49,679 nucleotides of DNA. Origin: an uncultured Clostridia bacterium (GTDB lineage: Bacteria > Bacillota > Clostridia > TANB77 > CAG-508). The stretch is taken from positions 1 to 49,679 of the forward strand of contig CAKPGC010000012.1 of assembly GCA_934154445.1 (NCBI GenBank), written 5' to 3'. This document shows positions 28,005-36,879 of this stretch, piece by piece. The notes under the pieces were generated by a model. That model saw nothing but the letters and a program-made list of their open reading frames with translations. It had not been told where the DNA came from and searched no databases. Both the position numbers and the translations under genes were made by a program. Position 1 is the stretch's first letter. Each line of letters begins with the position of its first letter.

Positions 28005-28037
28005 AAAGCCAAAACTTTTATTGTTTTGGCTTTCTTT
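28005..28037 (+). terminator. Bidirectional terminator, small gene/ftsH
   Basis: An 11-bp stem, AAAGCCAAAAC (28005-28015) with GTTTTGGCTTT (28023-28033), has T-rich sequence after it on the plus strand. It sits between convergent genes. Confidence 0.8.
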
Positions 28038-28040
28038 TTA

Positions 28041-29825
28041 TTATTTAAATATTTCTTTAAATTCTTGTTCATTAATTTTTTCTTTTTCAAGTAATGTTTG
28101 AGCAATAATATCTAACTTATCTCTGTGTTCAATTAATAACTTCTGAGCATTATTATAAGCTTCATCTATCAATGATTTAACTTCAGCTCCTATTTTATCG
28201 CCAATGTTTTCTCCAAAAACAAACATGTCATTTTGTTCTTTTCCTTGAAAATCAATAGGTCCTAAATTATCACTCATACCATATTTAGTAACCATTTCTC
28301 TGGCAATTTTTGTTGCAACTTCAATATCATTGCTTGCACCTGTTGATATGTCATCTAATACAAGTTTTTCTGCTGCTCTACCACCAAGTAATGCAATTAG
28401 CTTTTCCTTCATTTCAGTTTTTGATATATAGTATTTATCTTCATCAGCTTTATACATTGTATATCCACCAGCAACACCTCTTGGAATAATTGACACCTCT
28501 TTTACATCTGTTTGTGTTGGCAAGTATTTACTAACTACTGCATGTCCAGCTTCATGATATGCTGTTAGTTTTTTATCTTTTTCTGAGTATACTCTACTAT
28601 GTTTTTCAAGTCCAACTGTAACTTTCTTAACAGCTTCTTCTATATCTGAATTTTCAATTTCGTCATGTTTATTTATTGTTGCAATAATAGCTGCTTCATT
28701 TAGAATATTTGCAAGTTCAGCTCCTGTAAATCCTGCTGTATCTTCTGCAATACTTTCTAAATTGACATTATCTGACAATCTCTTATCCTCACTATGAATT
28801 TTTAAAATATCTAGTCTTCCTTTTAAATCAGGAGTTGGTATTGTTATTTGTCTATCAAATCTACCCGGTCTTAATAGTGCTTTGTCAAGCATTTCTGGTC
28901 TATTTGTTGCAGCTAAAACTATAATTGTTTCTTCAGAACTAAATCCGTCCATCTCAACTAATAACTGATTTAAAGTTTGATTATTTTCCGTTTCTGCTCC
29001 ACTATTTGATGTCCTTCTTGCTCCTATTGCATCTATCTCGTCAATAAATACTATACAAGGTGATAATCTTCTAGCTTTATCAAACAATTTTCTTACTCTT
29101 GAAGCTCCAAGTCCTGCAAACATTTCTATAAATTCTGATCCACTCATTGATATAAATGGCACATCCGCTTCACCTGCTATTGCTTTTGCTATCAATGTTT
29201 TACCTGTTCCTGGTTTTCCATACAATAATACTCCTCTTGGAACCTTTGCTCCCATTTTGGTGAATTTTTCTGGCTTTTTTAAAAAATCAACAATTTCTAT
29301 TAATTCTTCTTTTTCCTCATCTAAACCTGCAACATCTTTAAACCTTATTTTTGTTTTTCTTTCAGTATCCTCATATACTTGTCCTTTTTCACCTAATCCT
29401 TGCATTTTAAATATCATTACAAATAATGCAACCATAATTAATGTAGGAAGTAAACTCAAAAGTGTTGTAGAAATTTGCGTTATAATACTTTTAGGTTTTT
29501 GTATTAACTCAATATCATTTCCTTCTGCAACTTTTTGTTGTACTAATTCTATAAAAGCTTCTGTATTTGGAACAACTGACTTTTTTTCTTCTTCAACGTC
29601 TTTTATTTTTACTTTTACAGAAGTACTTCCAACTGACATTTCTATTTTTTCTATATTACCATAAGAAATTTCTTTTATTAGTTCTGTATATGCAAGTATT
29701 GTATTATCTTGATTTTTATTATTTTTCAAAAAATAAATTGCAACTCCAGATAAAACTACTATTATTGTAACTAAAATAACTGTGTATATTAATAGAGCTT
29801 TATTTTTTTTTCCATTTTTATTCAT
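28041..29825 (-). CDS. ftsH: ATP-dependent zinc metalloprotease FtsH
   Basis: This membrane-bound AAA+ protease (594 aa) degrades misfolded and regulatory membrane proteins. Two transmembrane helices (about residues 10-32 and 118-138) flank an extracellular domain. The AAA module has Walker A GKPGTGKT near residue 202, Walker B IVFIDEIDAIG, and the second region of homology ATNRPEMLDKALLRPGRFDR. The zinc site HEAGH is near residue 423. Length is normal and no frame break is present. Confidence 0.97.
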   Translation of the reverse strand: MNKNGKKNKALLIYTVILVTIIVVLSGVAIYFLKNNKNQDNTILAYTELIKEISYGNIEKIEMSVGSTSVKVKIKDVEEEKKSVVPNTEAFIELVQQKVAEGNDIELIQKPKSIITQISTTLLSLLPTLIMVALFVMIFKMQGLGEKGQVYEDTERKTKIRFKDVAGLDEEKEELIEIVDFLKKPEKFTKMGAKVPRGVLLYGKPGTGKTLIAKAIAGEADVPFISMSGSEFIEMFAGLGASRVRKLFDKARRLSPCIVFIDEIDAIGARRTSNSGAETENNQTLNQLLVEMDGFSSEETIIVLAATNRPEMLDKALLRPGRFDRQITIPTPDLKGRLDILKIHSEDKRLSDNVNLESIAEDTAGFTGAELANILNEAAIIATINKHDEIENSDIEEAVKKVTVGLEKHSRVYSEKDKKLTAYHEAGHAVVSKYLPTQTDVKEVSIIPRGVAGGYTMYKADEDKYYISKTEMKEKLIALLGGRAAEKLVLDDISTGASNDIEVATKIAREMVTKYGMSDNLGPIDFQGKEQNDMFVFGENIGDKIGAEVKSLIDEAYNNAQKLLIEHRDKLDIIAQTLLEKEKINEQEFKEIFK

Positions 29826-29850
29826 CTTTTATTTTTGTCCTTTCGCTATA

Positions 29851-29876
29851 TGGTCATACAAAATTTTGCATGACCA
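29851..29876. repeat. Hairpin in the ftsH leader
   Basis: TGGTCAT (29851-29857) pairs with ATGACCA (29870-29876), with an inner CAAAA/TTTTG stem. T-rich sequence follows only on the plus strand, so it is not a clear terminator for the upstream minus-strand gene. Confidence 0.4.
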
Positions 29877-29889
29877 CTTTTTTTATTTT

Positions 29890-30930
29890 TTATGCATTTG
29901 AGCCTTCAGGTTCCTCACCATCTGCATCATCTTCATTAGTTTTTTCTTTTTCTTTTTTCTTTGTATCCTTGCTTTTCTCTTTATTTTCTTCTTTTTGTTT
30001 TTCTTCCATTTCTTCTTTAACTTCTTTTTGCACTTCTACAATTTTTTGTACTTCACCTTGTTTTTTGTTGAATTCTGATTTTAGGATAAATATTGCTGCA
30101 ATCATATAAATTGATGCTACTAATATATACATTATATTAAAATAATTAATTGTATATCTGAAAAACGCATTTATTATTAAATAAATAATATTTAGTATTG
30201 TAGGTAATGTTATAGCATATACAGCCATATTAAATACCGCTACATATCTTATTTTTAATTTCAAAATTAATGTTGTTATATATCCCACTACACTTATAAT
30301 AAATACATAGAATAATGTGTCTACAAAATAAATAATAAAAGCATATATAAACAAAGCTAAAAATAAACTTAAATATAATTGCATCATATTTGAACTTGTT
30401 AAATAATCAACTAATTGTTGTTTATTAAATTCTGTTATTCCAATTTGTTCAAATAATTTTTCATAACTATAGTCTGTTGTACTTTGTGTTCCTAACTCTT
30501 TAAGTATTAACTTATTTTTTAATATAATAATTCCATTTTCTTCGTTGCCTACCAAATTAATATATTCATCGATTTCTTCTTCACTATCTGTTTTTGTATC
30601 AATAATTATTTTTCCAAAGTAAGTATTTTCATCTACTATAACATCATCAGAATCAACTTGCATATTTCCTTCACTATATGTAAATTCTGGTGCTTTTTCA
30701 TCTATATATTGTGACATTTCTTTTATTTCTAAGCTTGTTCTATAAACTGTTATAATTGATGAAATGATTGATATTATTATAACTAAAGTACTTAAATATT
30801 TTATAGTTTTTCTAAATCCTTCTGCTGATAATTCTGAATACTTTTCAATCTTGTCTATTGCATACCATACTTTTTTGAAGAATCCTCTTTTTATATTTTC
30901 TTCACTTTTATTTGGTGAACTTTTTTTCAT
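29890..30930 (-). CDS. DUF1189-like multi-pass membrane protein
   Basis: The 346-aa protein has an N-terminal cytoplasmic segment with GFFKKVWYAIDKIEKYSELS, a first membrane helix, and a roughly 110-aa extracellular domain. Four or five clustered helices follow, then a highly charged Lys/Glu tail (KKKEKEKTNEDDADGEE). This matches the layout of DUF1189-family membrane proteins, whose function is poorly known. The ATG at 30930 lies 1 base after the alr stop, with GGGAGTGG as ribosome site inside alr, so it is coupled to alr. Confidence 0.6.
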   Translation of the reverse strand: MKKSSPNKSEENIKRGFFKKVWYAIDKIEKYSELSAEGFRKTIKYLSTLVIIISIISSIITVYRTSLEIKEMSQYIDEKAPEFTYSEGNMQVDSDDVIVDENTYFGKIIIDTKTDSEEEIDEYINLVGNEENGIIILKNKLILKELGTQSTTDYSYEKLFEQIGITEFNKQQLVDYLTSSNMMQLYLSLFLALFIYAFIIYFVDTLFYVFIISVVGYITTLILKLKIRYVAVFNMAVYAITLPTILNIIYLIINAFFRYTINYFNIMYILVASIYMIAAIFILKSEFNKKQGEVQKIVEVQKEVKEEMEEKQKEENKEKSKDTKKKEKEKTNEDDADGEEPEGSNA

Positions 30931-30931
30931 C

Positions 30932-32050
30932 TTACTTCCACTCCCTTCTAACATTGCTATCAACATATTTTATATTAGTATTAAAAATTACTTCATCATT
31001 AATTTGAACTTCTTTTCCTGTGACATCTACAGTAACATGATATGTTCCCACTCTTCCTATTATAGGACATCTCTGATTATTTATATTAACATACAATTGT
31101 TGTTTTTTTAATACATTTTTTAAGTCTCCAACAATATATCTAATTTTATCAATTAATCTAAACATATCTCTTCCTGTTTCTATATTAACTCCATCTGCAT
31201 ATCCAGCTGGGATTATTGCAACTTTTGTACTTTTTTTAGTTGTATAAGCATTTGAATATCCAACATTAAAATTTTTTGGAAGTTCTTTTATTTCTGCAAC
31301 ATTAGCTTTTAAATATCCTATTTTTCTTAATCCCATTGAATTTCTAAATGAGATTTTTCCCGTAAATCCTGAACCAATTCTTACAGCATTTAAATGCATT
31401 TCCGGAAATTTTATGAAGGCAGAAGTATTGCAGACATGTAACATTCCTGTTTGTATATCATTCATTTTTAATACTTCTATACATTCCATAAATCGAGAAA
31501 ATTGCAATTTTGTATACTTATCATCATAATATGCATTTGAAAAATGAGTAAATGTACCTTCTATTTTTATATTTTTAAAATTTTTTATTGTTTGTATTAT
31601 TTCTTCTCTATTATTATAAACAAATCCATATCTTCCAAAACCTGTGTCGATTTTTATATGGGCTTTTACTTTTTTATTTAGTTCTTGTCCAATTTTATCA
31701 GCAATTTGTGCAGACTCTTTAGTTCCTATTGTTATTATTATATTATTTTGTATTAATGTTCTAACATCTTCTTCAACACTTGTTGAAGATAACATTAATA
31801 ATTTTTCTTTTATTCCCGCTTCTCTTATTTTTAACGCTTCTTCAATTGTAGATACAGCAAAATAATCTATTCCGTTGTCAATTAAAAATTTTGTATATTC
31901 AACTATTCCTAGCCCATATCCATTTGTTTTTACAACAGCTATAATTTTTACTTTATTTCCATTATCATCTGGTAAATTCAAATCCGCATATTCTTTAATT
32001 TTTTTTATATTATATCTTAAATCTTCTTTATTTATTACTACTGCTTTCAA
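30932..32050 (-). CDS. alr: Alanine racemase
   Basis: This PLP enzyme (372 aa) makes D-alanine for peptidoglycan. The N-terminal TIM barrel carries the PLP lysine in AVVKTNGYGLG. IDTGFGRYGF is the conserved barrel strand and the C-domain includes GYADGVN. The KTNGYG variant differs slightly from the usual KANAYG. Genes downstream are translationally coupled. Confidence 0.9.
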   Translation of the reverse strand: MKAVVINKEDLRYNIKKIKEYADLNLPDDNGNKVKIIAVVKTNGYGLGIVEYTKFLIDNGIDYFAVSTIEEALKIREAGIKEKLLMLSSTSVEEDVRTLIQNNIIITIGTKESAQIADKIGQELNKKVKAHIKIDTGFGRYGFVYNNREEIIQTIKNFKNIKIEGTFTHFSNAYYDDKYTKLQFSRFMECIEVLKMNDIQTGMLHVCNTSAFIKFPEMHLNAVRIGSGFTGKISFRNSMGLRKIGYLKANVAEIKELPKNFNVGYSNAYTTKKSTKVAIIPAGYADGVNIETGRDMFRLIDKIRYIVGDLKNVLKKQQLYVNINNQRCPIIGRVGTYHVTVDVTGKEVQINDEVIFNTNIKYVDSNVRREWK

Positions 32051-32087
32051 GCTTTCCTCCCATGTCCATATTCATAAGGGACAGATT

Positions 32088-33152
32088 CTATTTTTTATTG
32101 AAATTTCTTTTTACTTGTCTTAATGTTCTAAATGCTTTTTCTGAAAATTTATACATTCTATATTTTATTGGTTTAAATGGTATATATATTTCTCCTATAA
32201 ATTCTGTAAATTTAGCTCCAAATCCTTTTTTAAATCTATATAATCCATACTGTGGATGGTTTTCATCCACAACTCCAGATACTCCTCTAAAGTCATATAT
32301 TTCGTCATGTCTTGCTATTGCCATTTTTATCATTTCCCATTGTAGTAAATAATTTGGCATTAGATTTCTGTGTTGATTACTGCTTGCTCCATATAAATAC
32401 CATGTTTTGTTTCCATAGAATATTGGTATTACTCCTGAAATTGGTTTACCTTCATAATATGCCATTAATAATTTCATGTGTCCTTCTGGTACCATATTGT
32501 CATACATCTTTTCAAAATATTCTAATGGTCTCGTTATAAAACCATCCCTATTTCCTGTTTCTATCATTATTTTATGAAAGTCTTTTAAATCTTCTCTTGT
32601 TCCCTCTCTTACTTCTACTCCTTTTTTTATTGCTAAACGAATATTATATCTCCATTTTTGATGGAATCCTGCCATTATTTCTTCTTCTGTTTTATCTTTT
32701 ATATCTAATCTAAAGACAAATCTTGGTTGTATTTCATCTTTAAAATCTTTTGCATCATCTTTTATTTTATATCCTAAATTTGTTACTATATCTCTAAATG
32801 CTTGATCATCTTTTTCTATGTCTGGTTCTATTCTTAATCCGATTGCATTGTATTTTTTGGCTAATTCTTTTGCTCCATCTGTTAATTGTTTCATTACTGA
32901 TATATCATGTATATCACATACAGGACCTCTTGAAGCATACATTATGTTTCCAAATATTGGCATTTTTCTTATCCACACACACAATGAACCAATTATGTTT
33001 TTTTCTTCATCTTCAACTAATATTACTTCTGGTTTCCAGTTTGGCTTTTTAATTTCTGCCCATTCTAGTGATTGTTGGAAATTACATCTTTCATGTCCTT
33101 CTAGAAATTTTTTGTATTCTTTTTTCGAGTCCTCGTCTGTTACAAATCTCAT
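32088..33152 (-). CDS. FemX/FemAB-like aminoacyltransferase
   Basis: The 354-aa Fem-family enzyme (two GNAT-like domains) adds the first amino acid(s) of the lipid II interpeptide branch using aminoacyl-tRNA. Features are FQQSLEWAEIKK near the N-terminus, MYASRGPVCDI, HQKWRYNIRLAIKKGVEVRE (the coiled segment entry), WYLYGASSNQHRNLMPNYLL, and YDFRGVSG with GLYRFKKGFGA near the end. It is upstream of alr, which fits cell-wall synthesis. Confidence 0.88.
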   Translation of the reverse strand: MRFVTDEDSKKEYKKFLEGHERCNFQQSLEWAEIKKPNWKPEVILVEDEEKNIIGSLCVWIRKMPIFGNIMYASRGPVCDIHDISVMKQLTDGAKELAKKYNAIGLRIEPDIEKDDQAFRDIVTNLGYKIKDDAKDFKDEIQPRFVFRLDIKDKTEEEIMAGFHQKWRYNIRLAIKKGVEVREGTREDLKDFHKIMIETGNRDGFITRPLEYFEKMYDNMVPEGHMKLLMAYYEGKPISGVIPIFYGNKTWYLYGASSNQHRNLMPNYLLQWEMIKMAIARHDEIYDFRGVSGVVDENHPQYGLYRFKKGFGAKFTEFIGEIYIPFKPIKYRMYKFSEKAFRTLRQVKRNFNKK

Positions 33153-33228
33153 TTTTTATTTCATTCCTCCTATATTATTTACGATTTAATGGTATTTTAC
33201 ACTAAGATACTGAAATTTACAAGCCATT

Positions 33229-33444
33229 TTACAGAAAATTTACATTTTTGAATCTTCTAATATTCCGGTCATTATTTTGTTTATTTATTATTTTTTCTTT
33301 TTCTTTTATTGCATCTTCATATCCGGTCAATGCTGCAAAAGATGCAAATTGAGCCGAACGTGCATATAGTGACATTTGAGGATGCTTTTTTGATACATGA
33401 TGAGGTAAATTTATAATATCTTCATATTGTTTATCATATCTCAT
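33229..33444 (-). CDS. YolD-like protein, short
   Basis: The 71-aa protein begins MRYDKQYEDIINLPHHVSKK, with HPQMSLYARSAQFASFAAL matching the YolD-like family that accompanies Y-family polymerases. Family members are usually over 100 aa; this one ends soon after the conserved core. An in-frame CGG at codon 60 (33265-33267) falls near the end. Reading through it as +1 gives a similarly short end, so it is not informative for the CGG question. It is 13 bases after the polymerase gene. Confidence 0.75.
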   Translation of the reverse strand: MRYDKQYEDIINLPHHVSKKHPQMSLYARSAQFASFAALTGYEDAIKEKEKIINKQNNDRNIRRFKNVNFL

Positions 33445-33457
33445 ATCTTTCTCCTTT

Positions 33458-34951
33458 CTAACTTTTATGTCCTCCTATCTGACTATTTCTTTCAATTGTA
33501 GTACCACCCTCTACAAAATTCATTCCTTTTAAAATAGCATTTTTCCCATATTTTGATTTTATATTTATAACTGCTTTTTGTAAATTTTTTTCAGATTTTT
33601 CTTTATCTCTTTGCTTTTTTATTTCATCATAATTATCAAACAAGTCTATTTGTTTATATATTTTTTCTTCATCTTCATTAATAACATCTTGAGCCGTTAA
33701 GTTTATTCTTCTAATAAGTAATTTTTTATTAATAATTTTTTCATAAAGTTCCATTACAGCATTTGTTATAATTTTTGTAGATGCAGTTTTATGATCTATA
33801 TTTATAGTTCCACATGCATGTTTAGGTACTTTTCTTCCATAGCGATCTGTCGTTATTTCTCCAGAATATTCTTTGCTTATTTCCGGATCCGTAAAATTCT
33901 CAACATCATATCCTATTGTTAGTACCATTTTACTTGTAACCAAATTTTTTTTCACCAAATCTAAAGTTAGTAGTTCTGTCATTTCTTTTAATATTAATTT
34001 TGTTTTTTCATAATTATATGGGCAATGCAATACTTGCCCTGAACTTATACTATTTGTTATTGGTTCATAAGATTTTATACTTTCTATTGTGCATGGTTCA
34101 TATCCCCAAGCATGATCTATTAATAATTCTGCATTTACACCAAATAATTTATATAATAATTCCTCATTTTTTTCTGATGTTCTTGCAATATCTCCCATTG
34201 TAAAAATTCCATTTTTTTCTAATTTATTTGCTATTCCCTTTCCAACTCTCCAAAAATCAGTTAGTGGTCTATGTCCCCATAAATATTTTCTATAGGAAAT
34301 TTCATCTAATCCTGCAATTCTTACTCCATTTTTATCTGGTTTCGTATGTTTGGCAACAATATCCATAGCAATTTTACAAAGATATAAATTTGTTCCTATT
34401 CCAGCTGTTGCAGTTATCCCTGTTTGTTCATATATGTTTTTTATAACTTTAGTAACTAATTCTCTAGGTGTCATTTTATAATTTTTTAAATAGTGTGTTA
34501 CATCTATAAATACTTCATCAATTGAATATACATAGATATCTCTAGATGAAAACCATTTTAAATATATTTCATAAATTTTTGTACTATATTCCATATAAAA
34601 GCTCATTCTTGGTTGTGCAATTATATATGATAACTCTAAATCCTTATTTTTCCTTAATGCAATATCATCATAAGAACTACAAGAAAATTTATGTCCAGGT
34701 GCATTTTGTTTTCTTAGTGTATTTATCTCTTTTACCTTTTGTATAACTTCAAATAATCTTGCTCTACCTGGAATTCCATAAGCTTTTAAAGATGGACTTA
34801 CTGCTAAACAAATTGTTTTTTCAGTTCTACTATCATCTGCTACAACTAAATTTGTTGTTAACGGATTTAACCCTCTTTCTTTGCATTCTACAGAAGCGTA
34901 AAAACTTTTTAAATCTATTGAAATATAAATTTTATCATATTTATTGTCCAT
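33458..34951 (-). CDS. Y-family DNA polymerase (UvrX/UmuC-like)
   Basis: This 497-aa translesion polymerase has the palm motif ISIDLKSFYASVECKERG, the catalytic YSIDEVFIDVT, and the GIGTNLYLCKIAMDIVAKH stretch. A little-finger region and a charged C-terminus follow. Similar genes are found on mobile elements and in SOS regulons of Firmicutes. A LexA-box-like operator overlaps its promoter. Confidence 0.9.
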   Translation of the reverse strand: MDNKYDKIYISIDLKSFYASVECKERGLNPLTTNLVVADDSRTEKTICLAVSPSLKAYGIPGRARLFEVIQKVKEINTLRKQNAPGHKFSCSSYDDIALRKNKDLELSYIIAQPRMSFYMEYSTKIYEIYLKWFSSRDIYVYSIDEVFIDVTHYLKNYKMTPRELVTKVIKNIYEQTGITATAGIGTNLYLCKIAMDIVAKHTKPDKNGVRIAGLDEISYRKYLWGHRPLTDFWRVGKGIANKLEKNGIFTMGDIARTSEKNEELLYKLFGVNAELLIDHAWGYEPCTIESIKSYEPITNSISSGQVLHCPYNYEKTKLILKEMTELLTLDLVKKNLVTSKMVLTIGYDVENFTDPEISKEYSGEITTDRYGRKVPKHACGTINIDHKTASTKIITNAVMELYEKIINKKLLIRRINLTAQDVINEDEEKIYKQIDLFDNYDEIKKQRDKEKSEKNLQKAVINIKSKYGKNAILKGMNFVEGGTTIERNSQIGGHKS

Positions 34952-34969
34952 TTTTGCACCTCCATTTTT

Positions 34970-35007
34970 ATTATAGCACTTTGTTTTTGTTTTGTAAACA
35001 ATTGTTC
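34970..35007 (-). promoter_or_regulatory. SOS-type promoter with LexA/DinR box
   Basis: On the minus strand, TTTACA (34993-34998) and TATAAT (34970-34975) are 17 bases apart. GAACAATTGTTT (34996-35007) overlaps the -35 and fits the Gram-positive SOS box GAAC-N4-GTTC with one mismatch. This predicts damage-induced expression of the polymerase and the YolD-like gene. Confidence 0.65.
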
Positions 35008-35019
35008 GTAAATTGTTGC

Positions 35020-35054
35020 AAAAAAATGCTAGGAGTTTTTATAATCTCCTAGCA
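35020..35054 (-). terminator. Terminator after the gene at 35096
   Basis: Stem TGCTAGGAG (35027-35035) with CTCCTAGCA (35046-35054) is followed by seven T on the minus strand. Confidence 0.8.
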
Positions 35055-35095
35055 TCTGTTTTGTAAAATAATACTATTTTACAAATTTCTACAGT

Positions 35096-35908
35096 TTAAA
35101 ATTTTTCACTTCCACACGATCCATAATTAGTTACATGCTCTTTCAATTTGCCTCTATTGAGTAAAATTTTTCCAAGAGTTATTTTCTCTTTGTCAATAGT
35201 CTCTTCTGTGTATGAAATTAAAATTTTTCCGCATTTAGAAATTTCCTCATCAGAAAATTCAAGAAGCTCAACAATTTTTTTATACACATCATCAACCAAA
35301 AGAGAATTATCCAGCCCTATTAAGTATTCTTCAACCTTATCCCAATTTTGTAATGAATAAGTTTCACATTTTTCTTTTGACATAGCTGATTCATAGACTT
35401 GAATCTTTAGTGAATGAATATCATCAAGTCTCAATACACAGCCATAGTTTTCTTCTCCGTTGACACTAATTAACTCCTTTTCATTCTTATTGATTTTTTT
35501 TCTACTAAGAATAACTTCAGGTTGGTTATCTCTTCTTTTGTTGTTAGTGTTCATAAAATAGTATGCTGTTTTATTTTCATCTGTTATACATATTCCTGGA
35601 CAATAATCAATTTTCTTACAAAAAATAAGTGAAATACTAATTTCTGTATTATTTGCTGTAACACACTTAAATGAACAATTTTTCTTGTTCATTTTACTTA
35701 ATCTAACAGGTAGTTTTACTCCAACAAGTTCAAGAATGTCTGCAAAATTTTCAAATTTCCATCCCTCACTTTTGGTCCACTCTGTTATCATTTTTTCGAT
35801 CTCAACAGTATCGCAAAAAATTTTATTATTCAAATATCGTATCTTTGTTTTTGATGTTACAATATCCGTATTATCTTTGTTCCGTGAAAAAATTTTTCTT
35901 AAACTCAT
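35096..35908 (-). CDS. Protein of unknown function
   Basis: The 270-aa soluble protein has no signal or membrane segment. The N-terminus is basic (MSLRKIFSRNKDN) and an acidic helical C-terminus ends SCGSEKF. It has 11 or so Cys, more than usual. I do not recognise a family. GTGAGG precedes the ATG and a clean promoter lies about 90 bases upstream. Codon 9 is an in-frame CGG (35882-35884) that must be read in the zero frame, because the +1 frame closes within a few codons. This differs from the core genes and points to foreign origin. Confidence 0.5.
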   Translation of the reverse strand: MSLRKIFSRNKDNTDIVTSKTKIRYLNNKIFCDTVEIEKMITEWTKSEGWKFENFADILELVGVKLPVRLSKMNKKNCSFKCVTANNTEISISLIFCKKIDYCPGICITDENKTAYYFMNTNNKRRDNQPEVILSRKKINKNEKELISVNGEENYGCVLRLDDIHSLKIQVYESAMSKEKCETYSLQNWDKVEEYLIGLDNSLLVDDVYKKIVELLEFSDEEISKCGKILISYTEETIDKEKITLGKILLNRGKLKEHVTNYGSCGSEKF

Positions 35909-36000
35909 AAATTTACCTCACTAATAGTTATTAATACGAAGTATTATTTATAATAACTTGTACCTTTTATTGCTCCTGGTACCAAGGATAAGATATTAAT

Positions 36001-36029
36001 ATTATACTATAAATCTACATAAAATTCAA
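36001..36029 (-). promoter_or_regulatory. Promoter of gene at 35096
   Basis: On the minus strand, TTGAAT (36024-36029) and TATAAT (36001-36006) are spaced by 17 bases. The leader of about 85 nt contains an AGTTATT...AATAACT hairpin just before the ribosome site. Confidence 0.55.
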
Positions 36030-36119
36030 GTTTTTTATTTATTATGGGTGTTATTGATAAAGCTAAATGGACAAAATTATTATGTTGAAGAATGTATTAC
36101 TCATTTTTTAATAAAAGAA

Positions 36120-36156
36120 GAAACCTATTCCTTATTCTCGAAATAGGTTTCTTTTT
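36120..36156. terminator. Terminator-like hairpin near 36.13 kb
   Basis: GAAACCTATT (36120-36129) pairs with AATAGGTTTC (36142-36151), with T-rich flanks on both strands. It follows the gene that ends at 36176. Confidence 0.7.
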
Positions 36157-36175
36157 AGAAACAAATAATTAAGTG

Positions 36176-36616
36176 TTATTTTTCGTCATCTTCGTCATTC
36201 TCATCATTTTCTTCGTTATTCACAACAAATTCAATGTTTAGCATTTGTAAATCCTCTATAAGTAATTTTTTTCCTTGATATCTAGCTATTGGATAAGCAA
36301 TCACATAATATATACACACAATTGTACTATACCAATTCCAACCACTAAACACTAATTCTTCAAAAGAACTTCCTTTAAGCATAAGCACTAAACAACAACA
36401 ACTGAAAATTCCTAAAGTGGCTAACATCTGATGACGTCTTGTATTTATCCAGATATATGCAAGATAAATAAGTGCCATAACAAATCCTTTTGCTACCACT
36501 TCAAGAGTAAAGAAATTTGAATTCGTAGATGTTACATCATAAATTCCATTAATAATAATTCCTACAACAAACATGATAGCAAAAGTTACAGTAATCTTAA
36601 TTTCCATTTGTTTCAT
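36176..36616 (-). CDS. Small integral membrane protein, unknown function
   Basis: The 146-aa protein has four probable membrane helices (starting IKITVTFAIMFVVGIIING) and a very acidic C-terminal tail (NNEENDENDEDDEK). The ATG at 36616 is chosen because GGAGG sits 8 bases upstream; an apparent longer start is only the ribosome site read as TTG. I recognise no family. It has its own promoter and a structured leader of about 120 nt. Confidence 0.55.
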   Translation of the reverse strand: MKQMEIKITVTFAIMFVVGIIINGIYDVTSTNSNFFTLEVVAKGFVMALIYLAYIWINTRRHQMLATLGIFSCCCLVLMLKGSSFEELVFSGWNWYSTIVCIYYVIAYPIARYQGKKLLIEDLQMLNIEFVVNNEENDENDEDDEK

Positions 36617-36743
36617 TTTTAATACCTCCAATTAACTTTCTTGTTGATTATTAATATATGTTAAACTAAAAAGTTAGAGGAAATCCCTCTCACTATTCAG
36701 TGATAAATGGGTAGTCTGCATAGGTCATGCCTACATCAATTAA

Positions 36744-36773
36744 ATTATATCACAGGTGAACATAAGAAGTCAA
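36744..36773 (-). promoter_or_regulatory. Promoter of gene at 36176
   Basis: On the minus strand, TTGACT (36768-36773) and TATAAT (36744-36749) are 18 bases apart, a near-consensus promoter. Confidence 0.65.
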
Positions 36774-36831
36774 TGATTGTATTTTTTGTGTAATCATCTA
36801 TAAAAGAACGATATATTTTTTACTTAATTAA

Positions 36832-36858
36832 TAAACGGAGAAAATTTATCTCCGTTTA
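36832..36858 (-). terminator. Terminator after gene at 36880
   Basis: A perfect 10-bp stem, TAAACGGAGA (36832-36841) with TCTCCGTTTA (36849-36858), lies 21 bases past the stop. Confidence 0.65.
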
Positions 36859-36879
36859 TTTTTAATCAGCAACAATTTT

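Noticed and set aside
36041..36100. Short plus-strand ORF starting MGVIDKAKWTK
   Set aside because: It has fourteen codons, no ribosome site and no continuation; perhaps a gene remnant, but not supportable.
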